From NCBI GenBank assembly GCA_029964075.1, contig CM057142.1:28336392-28400391 (forward strand): 64,000 bases of DNA, written 5' to 3'. The notes under the pieces were generated by a model, which had not been told where the DNA came from, did not search any database, and was given only the letters and a program-made list of their open reading frames with translations. Origin of the DNA: Patiria pectinifera. Taxonomy: Eukaryota; Echinodermata; Asteroidea; Valvatida; Asterinidae. The position numbers were made by a program, and so were the translations under genes. Below, piece after piece: positions 47,441 to 60,317 of this stretch; position 1 is the stretch's first letter; each line of letters starts with the position of its first letter.

Positions 47441-49092
47441 AAATTGTCAATATATTGAGGGATAGGCCAAAACATATTGATTCTTTGTAGCAGCCAAAAG
47501 CAGATATTTATTTGACCAAAACTTTCTGTCCTTGTGGGATACAATTCAAAATATGTGGGATCATCTGACCCAAACGATTGACGTTCACCTTGGTCCATTT
47601 GTTTAAGCTGGCTTACCTGACCCGATTTTGTTTCTCAATTTCAAACTTATTATTTATTTAGCATTTGATACTAACACACGTTCAATCGTCGTACGGCTGG
47701 ATTGAACAATACAATCTCTTGGGAAACAGCAGGAGAGATTACAAGTTTGTGCAATTTCTAATTTCTCTGAGTAACAAAAAAACATTACATACCACATTTT
47801 ACTAAAACATTTGGCTGTCTAAAACCTACTGGCTGTCAGAGTCCCGCAAATTAGGCCGATGCAATCATTAAGGCGGTATGAGGGGAGGAGGCGGGATAAT
47901 AGAGATGGAAGCTTTGGTCAAGTTTCTTACTTGCTGAATAGCTGCTTTTACATCACTGTTGTTACATCGTAACCATGTATAATAATCTGTTTCGTTGTGT
48001 GTTTATTTTTGTTCCTTTGTCCTGTCTGACTGTTTTGTCCAATCTTTGTTCTAAGAATTCCCCAAAACAAGCACATGCTTACCAGGACCTGCCTCCATTT
48101 TCACCATTATTATTCTGTTATTACATACTTACCTTATGTTTTAATATTTTGTTTATTCTGCTTGTTGTGAATCGGTGAAATGAAAATAAATGTCTTTGAA
48201 ATTGAATTGAAGTGCAACAAAATGACGGACGCCAAGCCTTGCTACGTACCAAGGCCCTTGGACAGTCCTCTCCTCTGATTGGTCCAGGTATGAAATCTTT
48301 GACGTGTCAATGATCACTAATAGCCTCATAATTTGCATATCAACCAAATATAACTTTGGTAAGGAATTTGTTATGGTAAGGAATTTGTTTTCTCTCTTTT
48401 TCTTGCGCAATTCTACTAAACGACAAAGCAACGTTTTCTGTTGTCTTAATCTATTCGAATCGACGGATGGACGTTTTGTTCGTTGCGCATTTTTAACGAC
48501 AAAGAACATAATTGCGAACTGCATTCGAAACGACGAAAATAGGTCTTGAGACAACGAAGTATAAATATAAAGCATTTTTATCTTCTAGAGATAAGATCAC
48601 ATATATTTTGTGTATTATTTTTATTTTTTATTATTATATTTTTTTTATTTTTATTTTTTAAATGTAGTAAAAAAACCACCGAAAAAGTCCACAATTCATC
48701 GGAAAATAAATACCAATACCAATACAACTCTAAATGACACTACAAATATGTTCAGTTCTCTTGTCCAACTTGTCTTTCATTTTTAAAAGTGTCTTTGAAC
48801 AGTGGAACACCAAAGGTCGCAGGAAATTTTAAAATGGCGGCCATCTAAAAAAAAAAAAAAAAATCAAAAATAAGAAGCCCCGCTTCCTCCCTTTATTAAA
48901 AAAACCCGGACGAGAAACATGGTTTTTTTTTATTCGGCCTTACTAATATATTTTATTTCAAGTATTACCACTATACGTACGCATGGTAACTATGTAGGCA
49001 TGCATTTTGGAACAGTCAGGTAGCGTCCAGCACAACCCCTCCACCCCAGCTTTTCCAACGTTGGTGGTTCCGCAAATATTAAAGAGGCCTAA

Positions 49093-49472
49093 GGCCAAAA
49101 AAAAAAAGTCTCCGGTTTCTGGTATGCGCGCGCGTCGCCGTAGCCATGCGCGTCGGCAAAATGAAAAAGTTTTTTTTTCAATACAAGATGATGTTTCAAA
49201 ACCGCCAAACTCACTGATTTGACTGGAATTCTGCTGCTGCACAATTTTAACGTGTTTTTAGATGGGGTTATGATCGAGAATAAGATTTATGTGGCCTCTC
49301 TGGACTCCCATATATTTGCACTAAGTTTAGTCGGGCACCATTTGCAGTCATCAGCCGACATTTGAAGCCCAAAAAAAAAAAAAAAACAGGAAAAAAAAAA
49401 AAAAAGCCGCGTCGCCGCACCACTTTTGGGGCAAGCTCCATACCAGAAACCGGAGACTTTTTTTTTTTGGCC
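49093..49472. mobile_element. TWA-flanked MITE, copy 2 (PIF/Harbinger-like)
   Basis: Complete 380-base copy with a perfect TAA duplication (49090-49092 and 49473-49475) and the same GGCCAAAA...GTCTCCGGTTTCTGG ends as copy 1. The A-runs near 49371-49405 are longer than in copy 1. From 49476 to 50507 no gene; a C-rich stretch lies at 50365-50410. Confidence 0.85.
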
Positions 49473-51000
49473 TAACTGTAGCCTTTTTACAGGGTCACCC
49501 TGACTAGCGCCGGTAGTTACCCGAGTGGCGAAACAGCGAGGCGTTTTGAACGGAGACTATAGACCCACGCCGAGAGTGAGCTAAAAGCGAGGTTTTCAAA
49601 ATCCTAGCTTCATTCCAATACCGGCTCCGACTATATTTCCAAACCGCAAGCCCGAAACCGGTATACGGAACGAAGCCGGAGTTTGGGAAAACTTCTATGG
49701 CTCATGACTTCGGTCGTTTTGTAAACATAGGCTTCGTGCCCGGCTTCGGAAAAGGCCATATAGGCAAGTGGCTTTGTCATTTTCTTTTTTTTCCCACTGG
49801 TATGGGGAGGAGAGGGGAAGGCGCATGTGGTCGTTCAACTATCCCACCCATCCCCATCGTCGCTAGTTCAGGCTGAATCGTATGCGTTATGCGGAGGCCA
49901 CAAACTAGCAAATGCAGGAAATCTGGTCGTTTCATACAAGCCTTTTTCGTTGATATGTGGGGATTTATCTATTTTGGAACTGTGTCATTATTTTAAGTAC
50001 TCTCTCAATTCAAAAGAGTGACAATTCACTCCATTCGAATGAAAATTCACTCCTACAGTCGGAAACTAGGGACTAGACTTTTTCGAGTGAAATTTCTTCA
50101 ATCGTTAAGATCCAGTTTTCAGGTCCATTATCACCAGTCATATACATGTACATTCTAACATTTCTGGAAATGATTATTTGAACTGGAATATATATTCAGG
50201 TATCAAAACCTTTTTCCACATTTAGAAGGCCACGTTTATAAACGGGATGGATATGATGCGTGAAGTTCATGGAAGTTCATTTAACTTTATCTTATTTCCT
50301 CAAAGTCCCAATCAAGGAGCAAAGCCTACCATAGGGACATAACTACGGGGACACGGGGCACATATACCCCCACCCCAGAGGAGGCCGGCTCCATCCCCCC
50401 GCCCCGCCCCATTTTGAAAACTTGAATTAAAACATTCACTGTTGTAATACAACGTTTATTTTGTATTAGGTGTGGCCTTTGAAAAAAATAAAAAATAAAA
50501 AAAATAACGCACCCCAGGTTCCCTACCCCAAGTTAAACTCAAGTTTCTCCGCTGGTTTGAGGACGATTTAATTCCTCATACAATCCCGAATACATCCACG
50601 TAATTTAATAGACTGAAGTGCCAACTGTACATTGAATGAATCACGGCCGGTGTATACGTCACTTGTCTATCCACCAATCACAGTTTGTCGGTGACAAGTC
50701 GGTGACCACAAATCGGTGACCACAATCGAGTGGTCTGTGACTGACAGGTAGTGCGTGTCAATCACAAATTTCATGTTTGGATGTGTCACCGACATCCATT
50801 CAATATCCACCAATAAGAAGCGGCCATTTCAATGTCGGTGACTAGTTTTTATGGTGACTTTATAGCCTCAACGGCATTAACATTGCTTTCATATCATTAA
50901 TATGAAGCGAGTCGGTGATGTGTGATTGACAGCGCATAGGGGCCATGCAATCACAAACCAGGTCCGAGTTTGTAGTCACTGCTCAGGAAATCGATGGCAC

Positions 51001-51037
51001 TATTTAAGACATGTGGGGCCTTCTCACCCCTCACATC
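51001..51037 (+). promoter_or_regulatory. TATA-Inr core promoter, copy B
   Basis: TATTTAAG at 51001-51008 and TCACATC at 51031-51037, the same arrangement as copy A. CCAAT and GTCGGTGAC motifs precede it (50670-50915). Confidence 0.5.
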
Positions 51038-51108
51038 AACCACAGGTCATCAACACCTTCGGACGACAACCAGAGAGAGAACTGACTGCAAGAACAAGAT
51101 TTTGCTCG
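51033..51108 (+). other. Putative 5' UTR exon 1 (copy B)
   Basis: ATG-free and almost identical to 6312-6387, ending at the same donor GCTCG|GTGAGT (GT at 51109). The better conservation here than in the adjacent intron argues that the exon was, or is, under constraint. Confidence 0.5.
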
Positions 51109-52544
51109 GTGAGTGTTTGAAACAATCATTTTTCTTCTGAAGAAATTGTTTTTGAATCAAAGCGGGATTCAGATTTTGTTGAATGTTGCTGATTCAATGA
51201 TTCTCCAAACAGCGAGCATAGTGACAGGCTTGATATTTTCCCGTCTTTGTGCGTTTTTGAAATATGGTAGCTTGAGGACTAAAAAAAAAAAACACCCAAG
51301 ATTTTTATGAACAAATTGTTCTATTTCGTTTCACTATGACTCTGATACACGTTTGCTAACAGCAAAACCAGCGCGCTAATTTCCGATCCAGAGGTTGTGC
51401 CTTTTCCCAACGACCACTTTGGAGTTGAAATACATTAGCTCGATAAGTTACATGCATTAATCAAAGCCCGTCTGAGAGATTAATTTCAAATACTTTTGTA
51501 AATTATCGAGCTATTCTATTTCAGCTCTTAATGTAAATAGTTGGTGCGGATGTAGACCACGGTTTTGTTAGGGCAAATTTTAAGGCAACAACAATGAGGA
51601 ATTCCTGTTGGGCATTATTTCCGCTACTACTTCCATTGTGCTCTTTCAAAAATAAATTGTCCAAATACTGACTGGTTTCTATATACTCCTTGAAAAACAA
51701 TCATTTGGATTCTTTTCGATATGGATTATTATCTTTAAAGACATAGTGATGAACTTGTTTTTTATGTTCCACTGTTAAGTTGGACTGTTGTGTAGTCCAA
51801 TCTGACTGAAGATTTTGAAAGAATGTTAACATCAAGTTCCCTGCTGTGATTCAGAACGGTTTAGATTGATTGCTATACCTGCTTTTTCAAAATATTTTAC
51901 GCGCGGGTAATAATTGATTCAGATGAACTACAAAATCAGTGTTTCACGTTTTGGTTTAAAGAAAAAAATGTCGCGAAAGCTTGACTCTTTATAATCTGAT
52001 CAACAATATTTGTATGATAGACGAGCCTCTTATCTTTTGTGTCCTTTTATTCGATTGACTTTATCATGTAAATTTTCGAACATGAAATCCTAGTGCAATG
52101 TACTCACATTATATCCGGATATCACTCAAACTCAATCAGAATGAAAAGTACTGCGGAAGTTGGTCACGGAAGAACGTATACAGGTATCCGTACATCTTTA
52201 AATGCCGGTCTTATTTGTGTTATTATTTATGTGGATATTCTCAGTACCTTTGAACGTTGTTGTTAAACTGTGTCATTTCGCTACAGTTCACAGTGCGCCA
52301 TTCCGGTTTCATCAAGTTACTTTACGCATTGCAGGATAAAAGTGTCACTGGTCAGAATAGACTAGAGAGGGCGCAAATACAAACGCACTGGATCATGATG
52401 ATAAATTACATTTTTACTGTACAAACATTTTTTGGCCGTACTGTACTTGTGGAATTCAGCTATGCCTCCCCACCAGACTCGAAGTAATCTCCTAGAGGAT
52501 TTTTAATGACTCATATTTTTGTTGGTATTTTTTTTTTCAGCCAG

Positions 52545-52601
52545 CAATCCGCGCAAGTGTTGAGGAGTGCTTCCGCGACAGAATTCAAGAACTGTGCTTA
52601 G
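52545..52601 (+). other. Putative 5' UTR exon 2 (copy B)
   Basis: A 57-base cassette after TTTTTTTTTCAGCCAG and before CTTAG|GTGAGT (GT at 52602), homologous to 7862-7917. The whole promoter-exon-exon set is thus preserved in both blocks. Confidence 0.5.
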
Positions 52602-52935
52602 GTGAGTGTCTGTTTTTTGACATTTTCTTCAATCAAGCATCAGAATTGAGCAGTGATTTGGTAGAAGACTATTTTTTTTTATGCATTTAGATGTATACTC
52701 CTTTTGTCAAAATTGAAAAACAAGGAAACGTCATTCAACATTGTTTTGCCAAACGTTGCTCAACGTAACTTTTCGATCTTTACCTTTTGTTCATAGTTTG
52801 TGAATCAACATGTGGTTTAAATTCTGAGGTTTATTGCTAAACAAATGTCAAACAACGTGAGCGGTAGAAGCTGGATATTTCTCCGCTGTTTCTGAGTTAA
52901 TCTCGTCAACGAAGCGCGTGAAATATTTTCCAGTA

Positions 52936-55425
52936 AGATTAGTCTCCTCAATTATCCTTTCTCAAATTATCATCCTGGCCATGATAGTAAGTCTCCTCAA
53001 TTATTCCCTCTAAAAAATATCCTCCTAGCATTGATGGTCAGTCTCCTCAATTACCTCTAGAAAAAATATCATCCTGGCCATGATGGTTAGGCTTCTCAAT
53101 TATCCCTTCTAAAAATATCGTCGTAGCCTTGATGGTTAGTCTTTATCAATGATAACCATCTTTATCAATGATCACATCTAAAACAATATCTTTCAAGCCG
53201 TGATGCTTTGTCTGTTCAATAATCTCTTTTAAAAAAATATCTTTCAAGCCGTGATGGTTTGTATTTAAATAATCCCTTCTAAAAAAAATATCATACTAGC
53301 CGTGATGATCAGTCTCCTCAATTATCCCTTTTAAAAATAATATCCTACTAGCCATGATGGTAAGTCTCTTCAGTTATCCCTTCTCACTAAAAAAAATATC
53401 CTCTTAGCCTTGATGGTTTGTGTGTTCAAAAATCTCTTCTAAAAAAAATGATAGTTAGTCTCTTCAATTATCCCTTCTAAAAAAATATCCTCCTTGCCGT
53501 GATGGTTTGTGTGTTCAATGATCTCTTCTAAAAAAAATATCCTCCTAGCCATGATAGTTTGTCTCCTCAATTATCCCTTCTAAGAAATATCCTCCCAGCC
53601 ATGATGGTAAGTCTCCTCAATAATTACATCTAAAAAACTATATAGCCGTGATGGTTAGTCTCCTCAAGTATCATTTCTAAAGATTATTCTCCTGGCCATG
53701 ATGTTTATTTCAATAAAACATTTCCTTCAAGCCCTGATGATTAGTCTCCTCAATTATCCCTTTAAAAAATATCTTCCAAGCCGTGCTGGGCTTTGTGTGT
53801 TCAATAATCTCTTAAACACAATTCCCTCTTTGCAATGATGGTTAGTCTTCTAAATTATCCATTCTGAAACATATCATGTAAGCCATGATGGTTTCTATTT
53901 TAATAATCCCTCTAAATAAAATATCCTCCTGGCCATGATGGTTAGTCTACTCAATTATCCCTTTTGAAAATATCCTCCTAGACATCATGGTTTTCATTTC
54001 AATAATCCCTTCTAAAAATATCTTCCTAACCGTCGAGGTGATAATTAGTCTCCTCAATTATCCCTTTTAAAAATATAATCCAAGCCATGATGGTTAGTCT
54101 CCTCAATTATCCCTTCTAAAAATATCTTCCAAGCCATGATGGTTTTCATTTCAATAATCCTTTCTAAAATATCATCCAAGCCAGGATGGTTTTCATTTCA
54201 ATAATATCTTCTTAAACATTTCCTCCTGGTCATGATGATTAGTTTCCTCATTTATCCCATTAAAAAATATCCTCCTAGCCATGATGGTTAGTCTCCTCAA
54301 GTATCTCTTCTGAAAAATATCCTCGAAGCCATGATGGTTAGTTTCCTCAAGTATCCCTTCTGAAAACTATCCTCGAAGCCATGATGGTTAGTTTCCTCAA
54401 GTATCCCTTCTGAAAACTATCCTCGAAGCCATGATGGTTAGTCTCCTCAATCATCTCTTCTAAAATATATCATCCAAGCCCTGATGGTTTGTCTATTCAA
54501 TTATCCCTTCTAAAAAAATACCTCTTGCCACTATTAGTGGTCTCCTCAATTATCCCATCTTACAAAATATCTTCCTTGTCATAATTGTTAGTCTTCTCAA
54601 TTATCTCTTCTGAAAAAAATCCTCCTTGACATGATTGTTAGTCTCCTCAATTATCCCTTCTGAAAAAAATATCCTCCTTGTCATGATTGTTAGTCTCCAC
54701 AATTATCCCTTGTTTAAAAATATCCTCCTTGTTATGATTGTTAGTCTCTTCAATTATCCTTTCTGAAAAAAATATCCTCCAAGCCATCATGGTTAGTCTC
54801 CTCAATAATCCCTTCTAAAAAAATATATCCTCCAAGCCATTATGGTTAGTCTCCTAAATTATCCCTTCTAAAAAAATATCCTCTGGGCAATGATGGTTTG
54901 TCTCCACAATTATCTCTTCTAAAAAAATATTCTCCTGGCCATGATGGTTAATCTCCTCAATTATCCCTTCAAAAAATATCATCCCAGCCATGATGGTTAG
55001 TTTCCTCAACTATCCCTTCTAGAAAATATCCTCCTTGCCATGATGGTTAGTCTCCTCAATTAATCCTTCTTAAAAATTATCCTATTAGCCATGATTGTTA
55101 GTCTCATAAATTATCCTTTTCTTAAAAAAAAAATCCTCATAGCCATGATTGTTAGTCTCCTCAATCACCCCTCTAAAAATATCCTCCTTGCCATGATTGT
55201 TAGTCTCCTTAATTATCCTTTCTAAACATTTTCTTCTAGCCATGATGGTTAGTCTTTCAATTATCCTTTCTAAAAAACTTTCTTCTAGCCATGTTGGTTA
55301 GTCGCCTTACTTAATTTTTCTAAAAAAAAATCCTCCTCGCCATGGTCGTTTGATCTCCTTTATAATTCCCTCTAAAAAATATCGTCCTAGCCAAGATTGC
55401 TTTTCCTTTCCATGTGTCCCTCTTA
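52936..55425. repeat. ~50 bp minisatellite, expanded allele (about 48 units)
   Basis: Roughly 2.5 kb of units with AGCCATGATGGTTAGTCTCC, TCAATTATCCCTTCT and A-run TATCCTCC segments. Some stretches show higher-order structure: near 54318-54430 two ~60-base units are nearly identical. Copy A has only about eight units. Not a CRISPR array: there are no unique spacers and the whole unit repeats. Confidence 0.95.
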
Positions 55426-55559
55426 AAAATAAATAAAAAACTAAAAAATAAAAAAAAACTATTTAACTATGGCTAGTACGTCGATATACAAATACAATGA
55501 TCTGCTGTGAACTATGTTACGTCAAGGTCACGACTCCGTGCGATGTCTTCTCAACTAGG

Positions 55560-56140
55560 TGATCTCGTCTCCGACGGCGATTTCACAAAGCTCTGTTGCC
55601 AGATTCGATAGTTACAGTCCACCTGCTGGAAAATCCAATTAATCAAAAACGGGTTATTTTTCAAATAAAAACATCTTGTCATGATGACGTCACAAATATT
55701 ATTTTGTTTTCATATTTTTGGACCAAGGTTCAAGTTCGTACAATGACGTCACCAAAATATCCTTTTTTCGCACTAAGGTTCATGTTCATACCAGTTTTCA
55801 TCGTTTTACACCGAACCGTTTCGAAGGAATTAGGTTTGTTAGTAATTTGCGGGTTTTGTTTTGCATTTTTGCAATTTAAACTTAATTCAACCGGTAACCT
55901 CGGAAGAAAAGGTCAGACCTTCAAATCAAAACTGTTTATCAAGGTATCATCAATCAGATTACAAAATATGAACATGATTTTTCTTTTTGTTCATGAATTT
56001 TGCATCGAAATTGTCAATTGAAATGACGTCATCATGACGTCAGAGTAATATACCTACGCCGGAATCAGGGTAAGTGTTTGTTCAACGTTTCCACTTTATA
56101 CCATGTACCGTTGAGATGAAAAGTCGTACAGAATTATTGC
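55560..56140. repeat. Diverged CRE-like repeat unit in block B
   Basis: GATGACGTCACAAAT (55685), CAATGACGTCACC (55742) and AATGACGTCATCATGACGTC (56022) occur in the order seen in the 10081-11520 unit, ending with a match to its AAGTATTGTCCGGAAA tail. A 141-codon ORF (55596-56021) crosses it without recognisable domain. Confidence 0.6.
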
Positions 56141-57594
56141 CTGGAAAAAAAAAGAAGGAAGAAAAAAAAAGGAAAGAAATGGATACAATAATTCTTGCCA
56201 TTTCAGAACCGTGATCGGGTCGTACACGATCACACAAATAAATCGGGGTTTTGTAGTCCGGAATAAGGAATTCCTGTCTGGCAAAATGTCCGCTACTGCT
56301 TCCATTGTGCACTCTCAAAACTAACTTGTCCAAATAATAACTGTTTTCTTATATTCTTGACAAACTCTAATTCTCGACAAACTCAAACTTAGATTTTTGT
56401 CGCTATGGCTAGCACATACATCCTTGAAAAATTGTATTGTCAAAAACACGGTTGTTCAGGTTCGACTGGTTTTAATCACATTTTGGCTGCATTTCTTTTT
56501 AAGAGTTCAGTTCGCTGCTGTGATTCAGAATACTTAACATTTATCGTAATAAGTACATATTAACGCAAAATAATTCACGCACTAGTAATATTTCTGCATC
56601 CTACCTGGCAACTTAGCTTCCCTTTTTCAGAATCTCCCACCTTATCGCTCCACTGAACCAATCCCCCTGGTGCTGAATCCAAGCCTCCACAACTTATACA
56701 ACTGCACCAGCAAGAGTCCGGCAGTCTTCTGATGACGAACAGAGCACACTTTTCAAAACGTCGAGTTAAAACACCTGGTTCTTGTGAGAACCACACAACT
56801 CATTTTTACTCATATGGTGTTACCGCAAACCTTCCATTCTTTGTTCATGTCCACCATGCAAACCTACATGTCTCATTTCAGAGAAAACGTATGCACAACT
56901 GTTGATTATCGTAACTGGATGCCGTTGCTTACACATGAAAAAGGGTATGCCCGTCGGCACACTATTTTGAAAACACCTTCACGATAAATCAGGCTTAATA
57001 ATTGTACAGGGTATTTAAAATCAGTTCTATCGTCAAGTATAAGCATTGAAAAGTTTCTGTTATATAATAGGTAGATTTGTTTCCGAGCAATTGCAAATAA
57101 TCTTACATAGAATTTTAACTTGTTTTTAGAGAGGTTTCTGAAAAGAAACCCTCTTCTTATCAGTACTTAGTGAAGCCTTCCAAAAGACATGAATGTTGCT
57201 CGTGCGTGAGTCTAGTCAGGACCGTTGATGAACAAAAGTTCAAAAGTTAAACGTAGGCATGCATACCCCTTGCTCTTCAAAACTAGATTTGTTTCTCGAA
57301 ATGTCGATGTGTATATGTGTTTTGTTTTAAGGTAAAAAAAACAACAACTTTAATCCAATTTGGGCGCCTGCAAAAGGAATTTTCATTTTGCGCACAATTG
57401 AACCCGCCCTGCGAGAGCCGAATTATTGTCTGACAGCAAAATGATTAGACTGTTTTTGTGAAGAATTCATCCAGTGACTAAACTTTGGTTAATTTTGTTC
57501 CGATCCATTACTCATTTAAAAGTGAATAACCTTTATATTTCTAGGAAAATTGTGGAAATGAAACTCGGAAATTGTACGGGAACTGCATCTTTAA

Positions 57595-58037
57595 CCCTAA
57601 AGTGGCCGGGGGCGGAATCCGCCCCCCCCCTTCAACATTTTCCGTGATAGCCTCTAAAAAATTTTTTTTCGCGACCCGAGCTGTTATGATTTTTTAGCCT
57701 CGAGCTTTGCGCATCTTTTGATACCAAAAACATAAAAATCGGACCCCGGGTTGCCGCGTAGCGAAAAATTTTGCGGCGCTATGCGCCGTGAAAACTGAAT
57801 TTTTGCATATACGTCGTGTACACAGAGCAGAACTGCCATTCGTACATATGAATAATTAATTAGCCATAATTCCAAAACCCTTTAACCTATAGTCATGAAA
57901 TTTCTTGGGTATGTTTAGAAAGAGTTGCTCTATGCATGTGCCGAGTTTCAAAAATTTTCGTCACTCGATGACCGAGATCTTAGGCGGGCGGAATCACCCG
58001 GCTGAGAGATGGTCAAAATAACCCGGCCCCTTTAGGG
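57595..58037 (+). mobile_element. TTAA-flanked MITE, copy c (complete)
   Basis: A 443-base element between TTAA at 57591-57594 and 58038-58041, with CCCTAAAGTGGCCGGG at left and GGCCCCTTTAGGG at right. The internal GCCGCGTAGCG...GGCGCTATGCGCC hairpin is shared with copy b. Confidence 0.85.
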
Positions 58038-58484
58038 TTAAGGCAATTTCGATAATGCAGACAATCAAACCGAAGCTAGACATGCATTTTTTTGTATATC
58101 AACACAACCAATTTAGATTTTGCGACTTTGTTCTTAGAAAAGCAGATTCCTCGTCAAATGCACCAGGATGCCACGAACTAATGGCGAAACACGCTCAAGT
58201 TTTTGTCTTTTTTGTAAAATTTACCCATGATTAGTTTCGCCGATGATTATTCTCAGACCACACACAAAAACACCTTGAAACAAATGTTTGACTTTTTGGC
58301 ATATTTTTTTCGAGCCGCTATTTTATTTCGTTTTATTCAAATTTTATTAACCCAAACAGTTTAGGCACATAGGCCAGAAAAACAGGGGCACGTACGTTTG
58401 CCCCAAATCCTTGCCATGCTTTGCATCACTGGGCCTAAATCTTGGCATGCTTGCCAATCCTTCACCGCGAATATATCCACCGCT

Positions 58485-58760
58485 AGAAACTACGGTTGGA
58501 TACTAACCCCATCAGGACAAATGGGTGTTAGTCACAGTGTAATTTGTCACGTGACTTGAATTCATAATATGCCTAAATTACTTAAGAATAAACTTGAAAA
58601 ATTGTCTAAATTTCTTAAGAATAAACTTGAAAAAGGCACGCTGATTTTGTCCCACCGTTGAGAAATACGGTTGGAATAAGCCCCACCAGTACTAGAGGGT
58701 GCTATGCGTAGTGTTTCTAAAGATTAAAAACGAACTTGTGAAAATTGGTCAAAATTCAAA
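58485..58760. repeat. Short direct repeats left of the retrotransposon
   Basis: TACGGTTGGATACTAACCCC (58490) and TACGGTTGGAATAAGCCCC (58666) flank two tandem copies of CTTAAGAATAAACTTGAAAA (58580 and 58614). Ngaro-type elements have split direct repeats at their 3' side, so these could be part of the element end, but no partner was found at the right edge. 58042-58480 holds nothing recognised. Confidence 0.4.
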
Positions 58761-58900
58761 ATCTTACTTAAGAACTATTTATTTCTTTAGAATTGAGGCA
58801 CTGTCCGTCGTACCCAGTAACTTCCCGCCAAACGCGCAGCGCGCGCCCCACTGGGACGAGAGGCAGCGCACCCCCCCCCCCCTCCAACAAAACACAATAT

Positions 58901-59427
58901 TTACACAAATGCGGCGTTAATGCAGTCGCGAAGGTTGGCCCGGAATTGTGCATTATCTGTGGCTGAGAGGTGGACACCATCGTAGCGGAACAGCGCGAAA
59001 TCTGACCATGTAAACTGGGGGTGATTGAGTACTGACACGCCGATGCGACGGCCGAATGAGCGTGCCCATTTATTTAGCAGCCGCCGCTTCATTTCGATTT
59101 TTGACGGATTAGTCGCACCAAAGTAACATGCCCGTGGCAAGATATCTGACCATACCAACTGAGTGTTAGGAAAAGAATCACGACATTCTTGCATAAATAA
59201 TGCAACGCGCTGGCGCATGCTGAAAAAATCCGTACAGTCCAAGTCGTTGGTGCCGATATGGATAATTAACAGTGCCGGATGCGGCCACAAAGCCGCAAGT
59301 TCCGTCCCCAGTTTAGCTATATCACCGTATCTCGCTCCACCCATGCCCTTCCAACGTACTTGAGGCTTACATCCTAGCCTGGTCGCCGCCCTCCGGACAA
59401 TGCTGTCTCCGATAATCCATACATCCC
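58901..59427 (-). CDS. SGNH hydrolase domain of the Ngaro-like element
   Basis: Open from a splice-acceptor-like CTTATTTACAG (AG at 59429-59428) to TAA at 58901, about 175 residues. Block I is WIIGDSIVRR (nucleophile Ser), an invariant-Gly region GMGGARYGD follows, block III is HIGTND, and block V is RYDGVHLS (catalytic Asp and His). All four SGNH residues are therefore present and the frame is unbroken, unlike every other gene of this element. SGNH enzymes are esterases/lipases; in retroelements the role is unknown. The first ATG (59344) lies after block I, so translation must come from an upstream exon or as part of a fusion with the recombinase. Confidence 0.75.
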
Positions 59428-59525
59428 CTGTAAATAAGTGTGGGGGGCGGGGCCAAGAAAAAATTAATTAATTAAAGAATTCACTGCCGTATAGAACACT
59501 AGAATTAACTGCCTAATCGGCTCGA

Positions 59526-60285
59526 TTACACGCCGGGCAGCTTGCATTGTATAAGGGGGCGAATATAAAGTTGGGCGGCTTCTGAACGCCAACGACCCAT
59601 TTCTTTTATTTCCTCCAGTGGAATTCCCAATGCTGCCGCAGTTGACGCCGCCCCAATGCGGAAAGAGTGTGCACGAAAAGGGGATTCTTCTAGTCCCAAG
59701 AACAAAAGAACTTTCTTCAAGGTGGCATTGAATTGATACTGAGTAAGGGCCTCACCCCCAAAATGGCAGAAAAAAACGACCGAGCACCTTCGGCCGAATC
59801 TGCGCGAATACGCTCAGCGCTTGGAACGGGCAAATACTTTCATCTGCTGAGCGTACTAATCGAACAACTTGCGGGGGACCCGTTGGATTATTTTTCGCAT
59901 GTCTGAAAGAAATTAAAACTGAAGCATTGGCTTCACCCAAATCTTGGAATTTTACATCAGAAGAGAGGAGTAGTGAATTTTTGATGTGGGTTTTTGAAAT
60001 AGCGGCAAACTCGCCGATGTGCATGAACCCAAAAAACGCACATAGCATAACAGCACGAAAAAGTACAACTTCATAATGGTCGTTGCAGATGTGCGTTAAA
60101 GCTTGTAGCGTGCGGGCCAGCACCGGCACGGTCATTGACCACCGTGTATCGCTCCCTGAGTTGTCCCTACGACAGCCTACCAATAATTTTGTCACCAAGA
60201 AGTCGTGGGTGGGGTCCGGCCAACTTCTAATCTTGTGATGGTAACCCACCCCTGCCATAGTAGTAGCGATAGTTGACGGTGCCAA
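59526..60285 (-). pseudogene. Tyrosine recombinase of the Ngaro-like element (frameshifted)
   Basis: The N-terminal part (60285-59752) includes the LFRAVMLCAFFGFMHIGEF region; the C-terminal part (59720-59526) has HSFRIGAASTAAALG and GRWRSEAAQLYIRP. The H-x-x-R box and the nucleophile Tyr (in QLYIRP) are intact. In box I the usual Arg before I/x-GE is His (MHIGE). A T-run near 59765 shifts the frame between the halves (FFLPFWG-stop versus an expected continuation into GEALTQYQF). The enzyme would integrate a circular cDNA; this copy should be inactive. Confidence 0.8.
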
Positions 60286-60317
60286 ACCCTGTAGGGAAAG
60301 CCACGCGATAAAATGCC

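Larger units (their letters stand above)
50508..57260 (+). repeat. Duplicated promoter/exon block, copy B
   Basis: Collinear with 5803-13580: promoter motifs, TATA-Inr, exon 1, exon 2, minisatellite, CRE-like sequence, and the GCTCGTGCGTGAGTC piece at 57197. Within it, 56255-56360 repeats part of intron 1 (GGAATTCCTGTCTGGC...TTCCATTGTGCACTCTCAAA), a local rearrangement not seen in copy A. No collagen/C1q coding exon follows before 58.8 kb. Confidence 0.8.

Noticed and set aside
48153-48575. 140-codon minus-strand ORF
   Set aside because: No recognisable domain, low-complexity basic composition, no splice or promoter context.
52936-55425. CRISPR-like regular repeats
   Set aside because: The complete ~50 bp unit repeats with drift; there are no constant repeats separated by unique spacers, and the genome is eukaryotic.
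55596-56021. 141-codon ORF as a membrane protein
   Set aside because: Lies entirely in a diverged CRE-like repeat; hydrophobic runs come from TTT-rich DNA.
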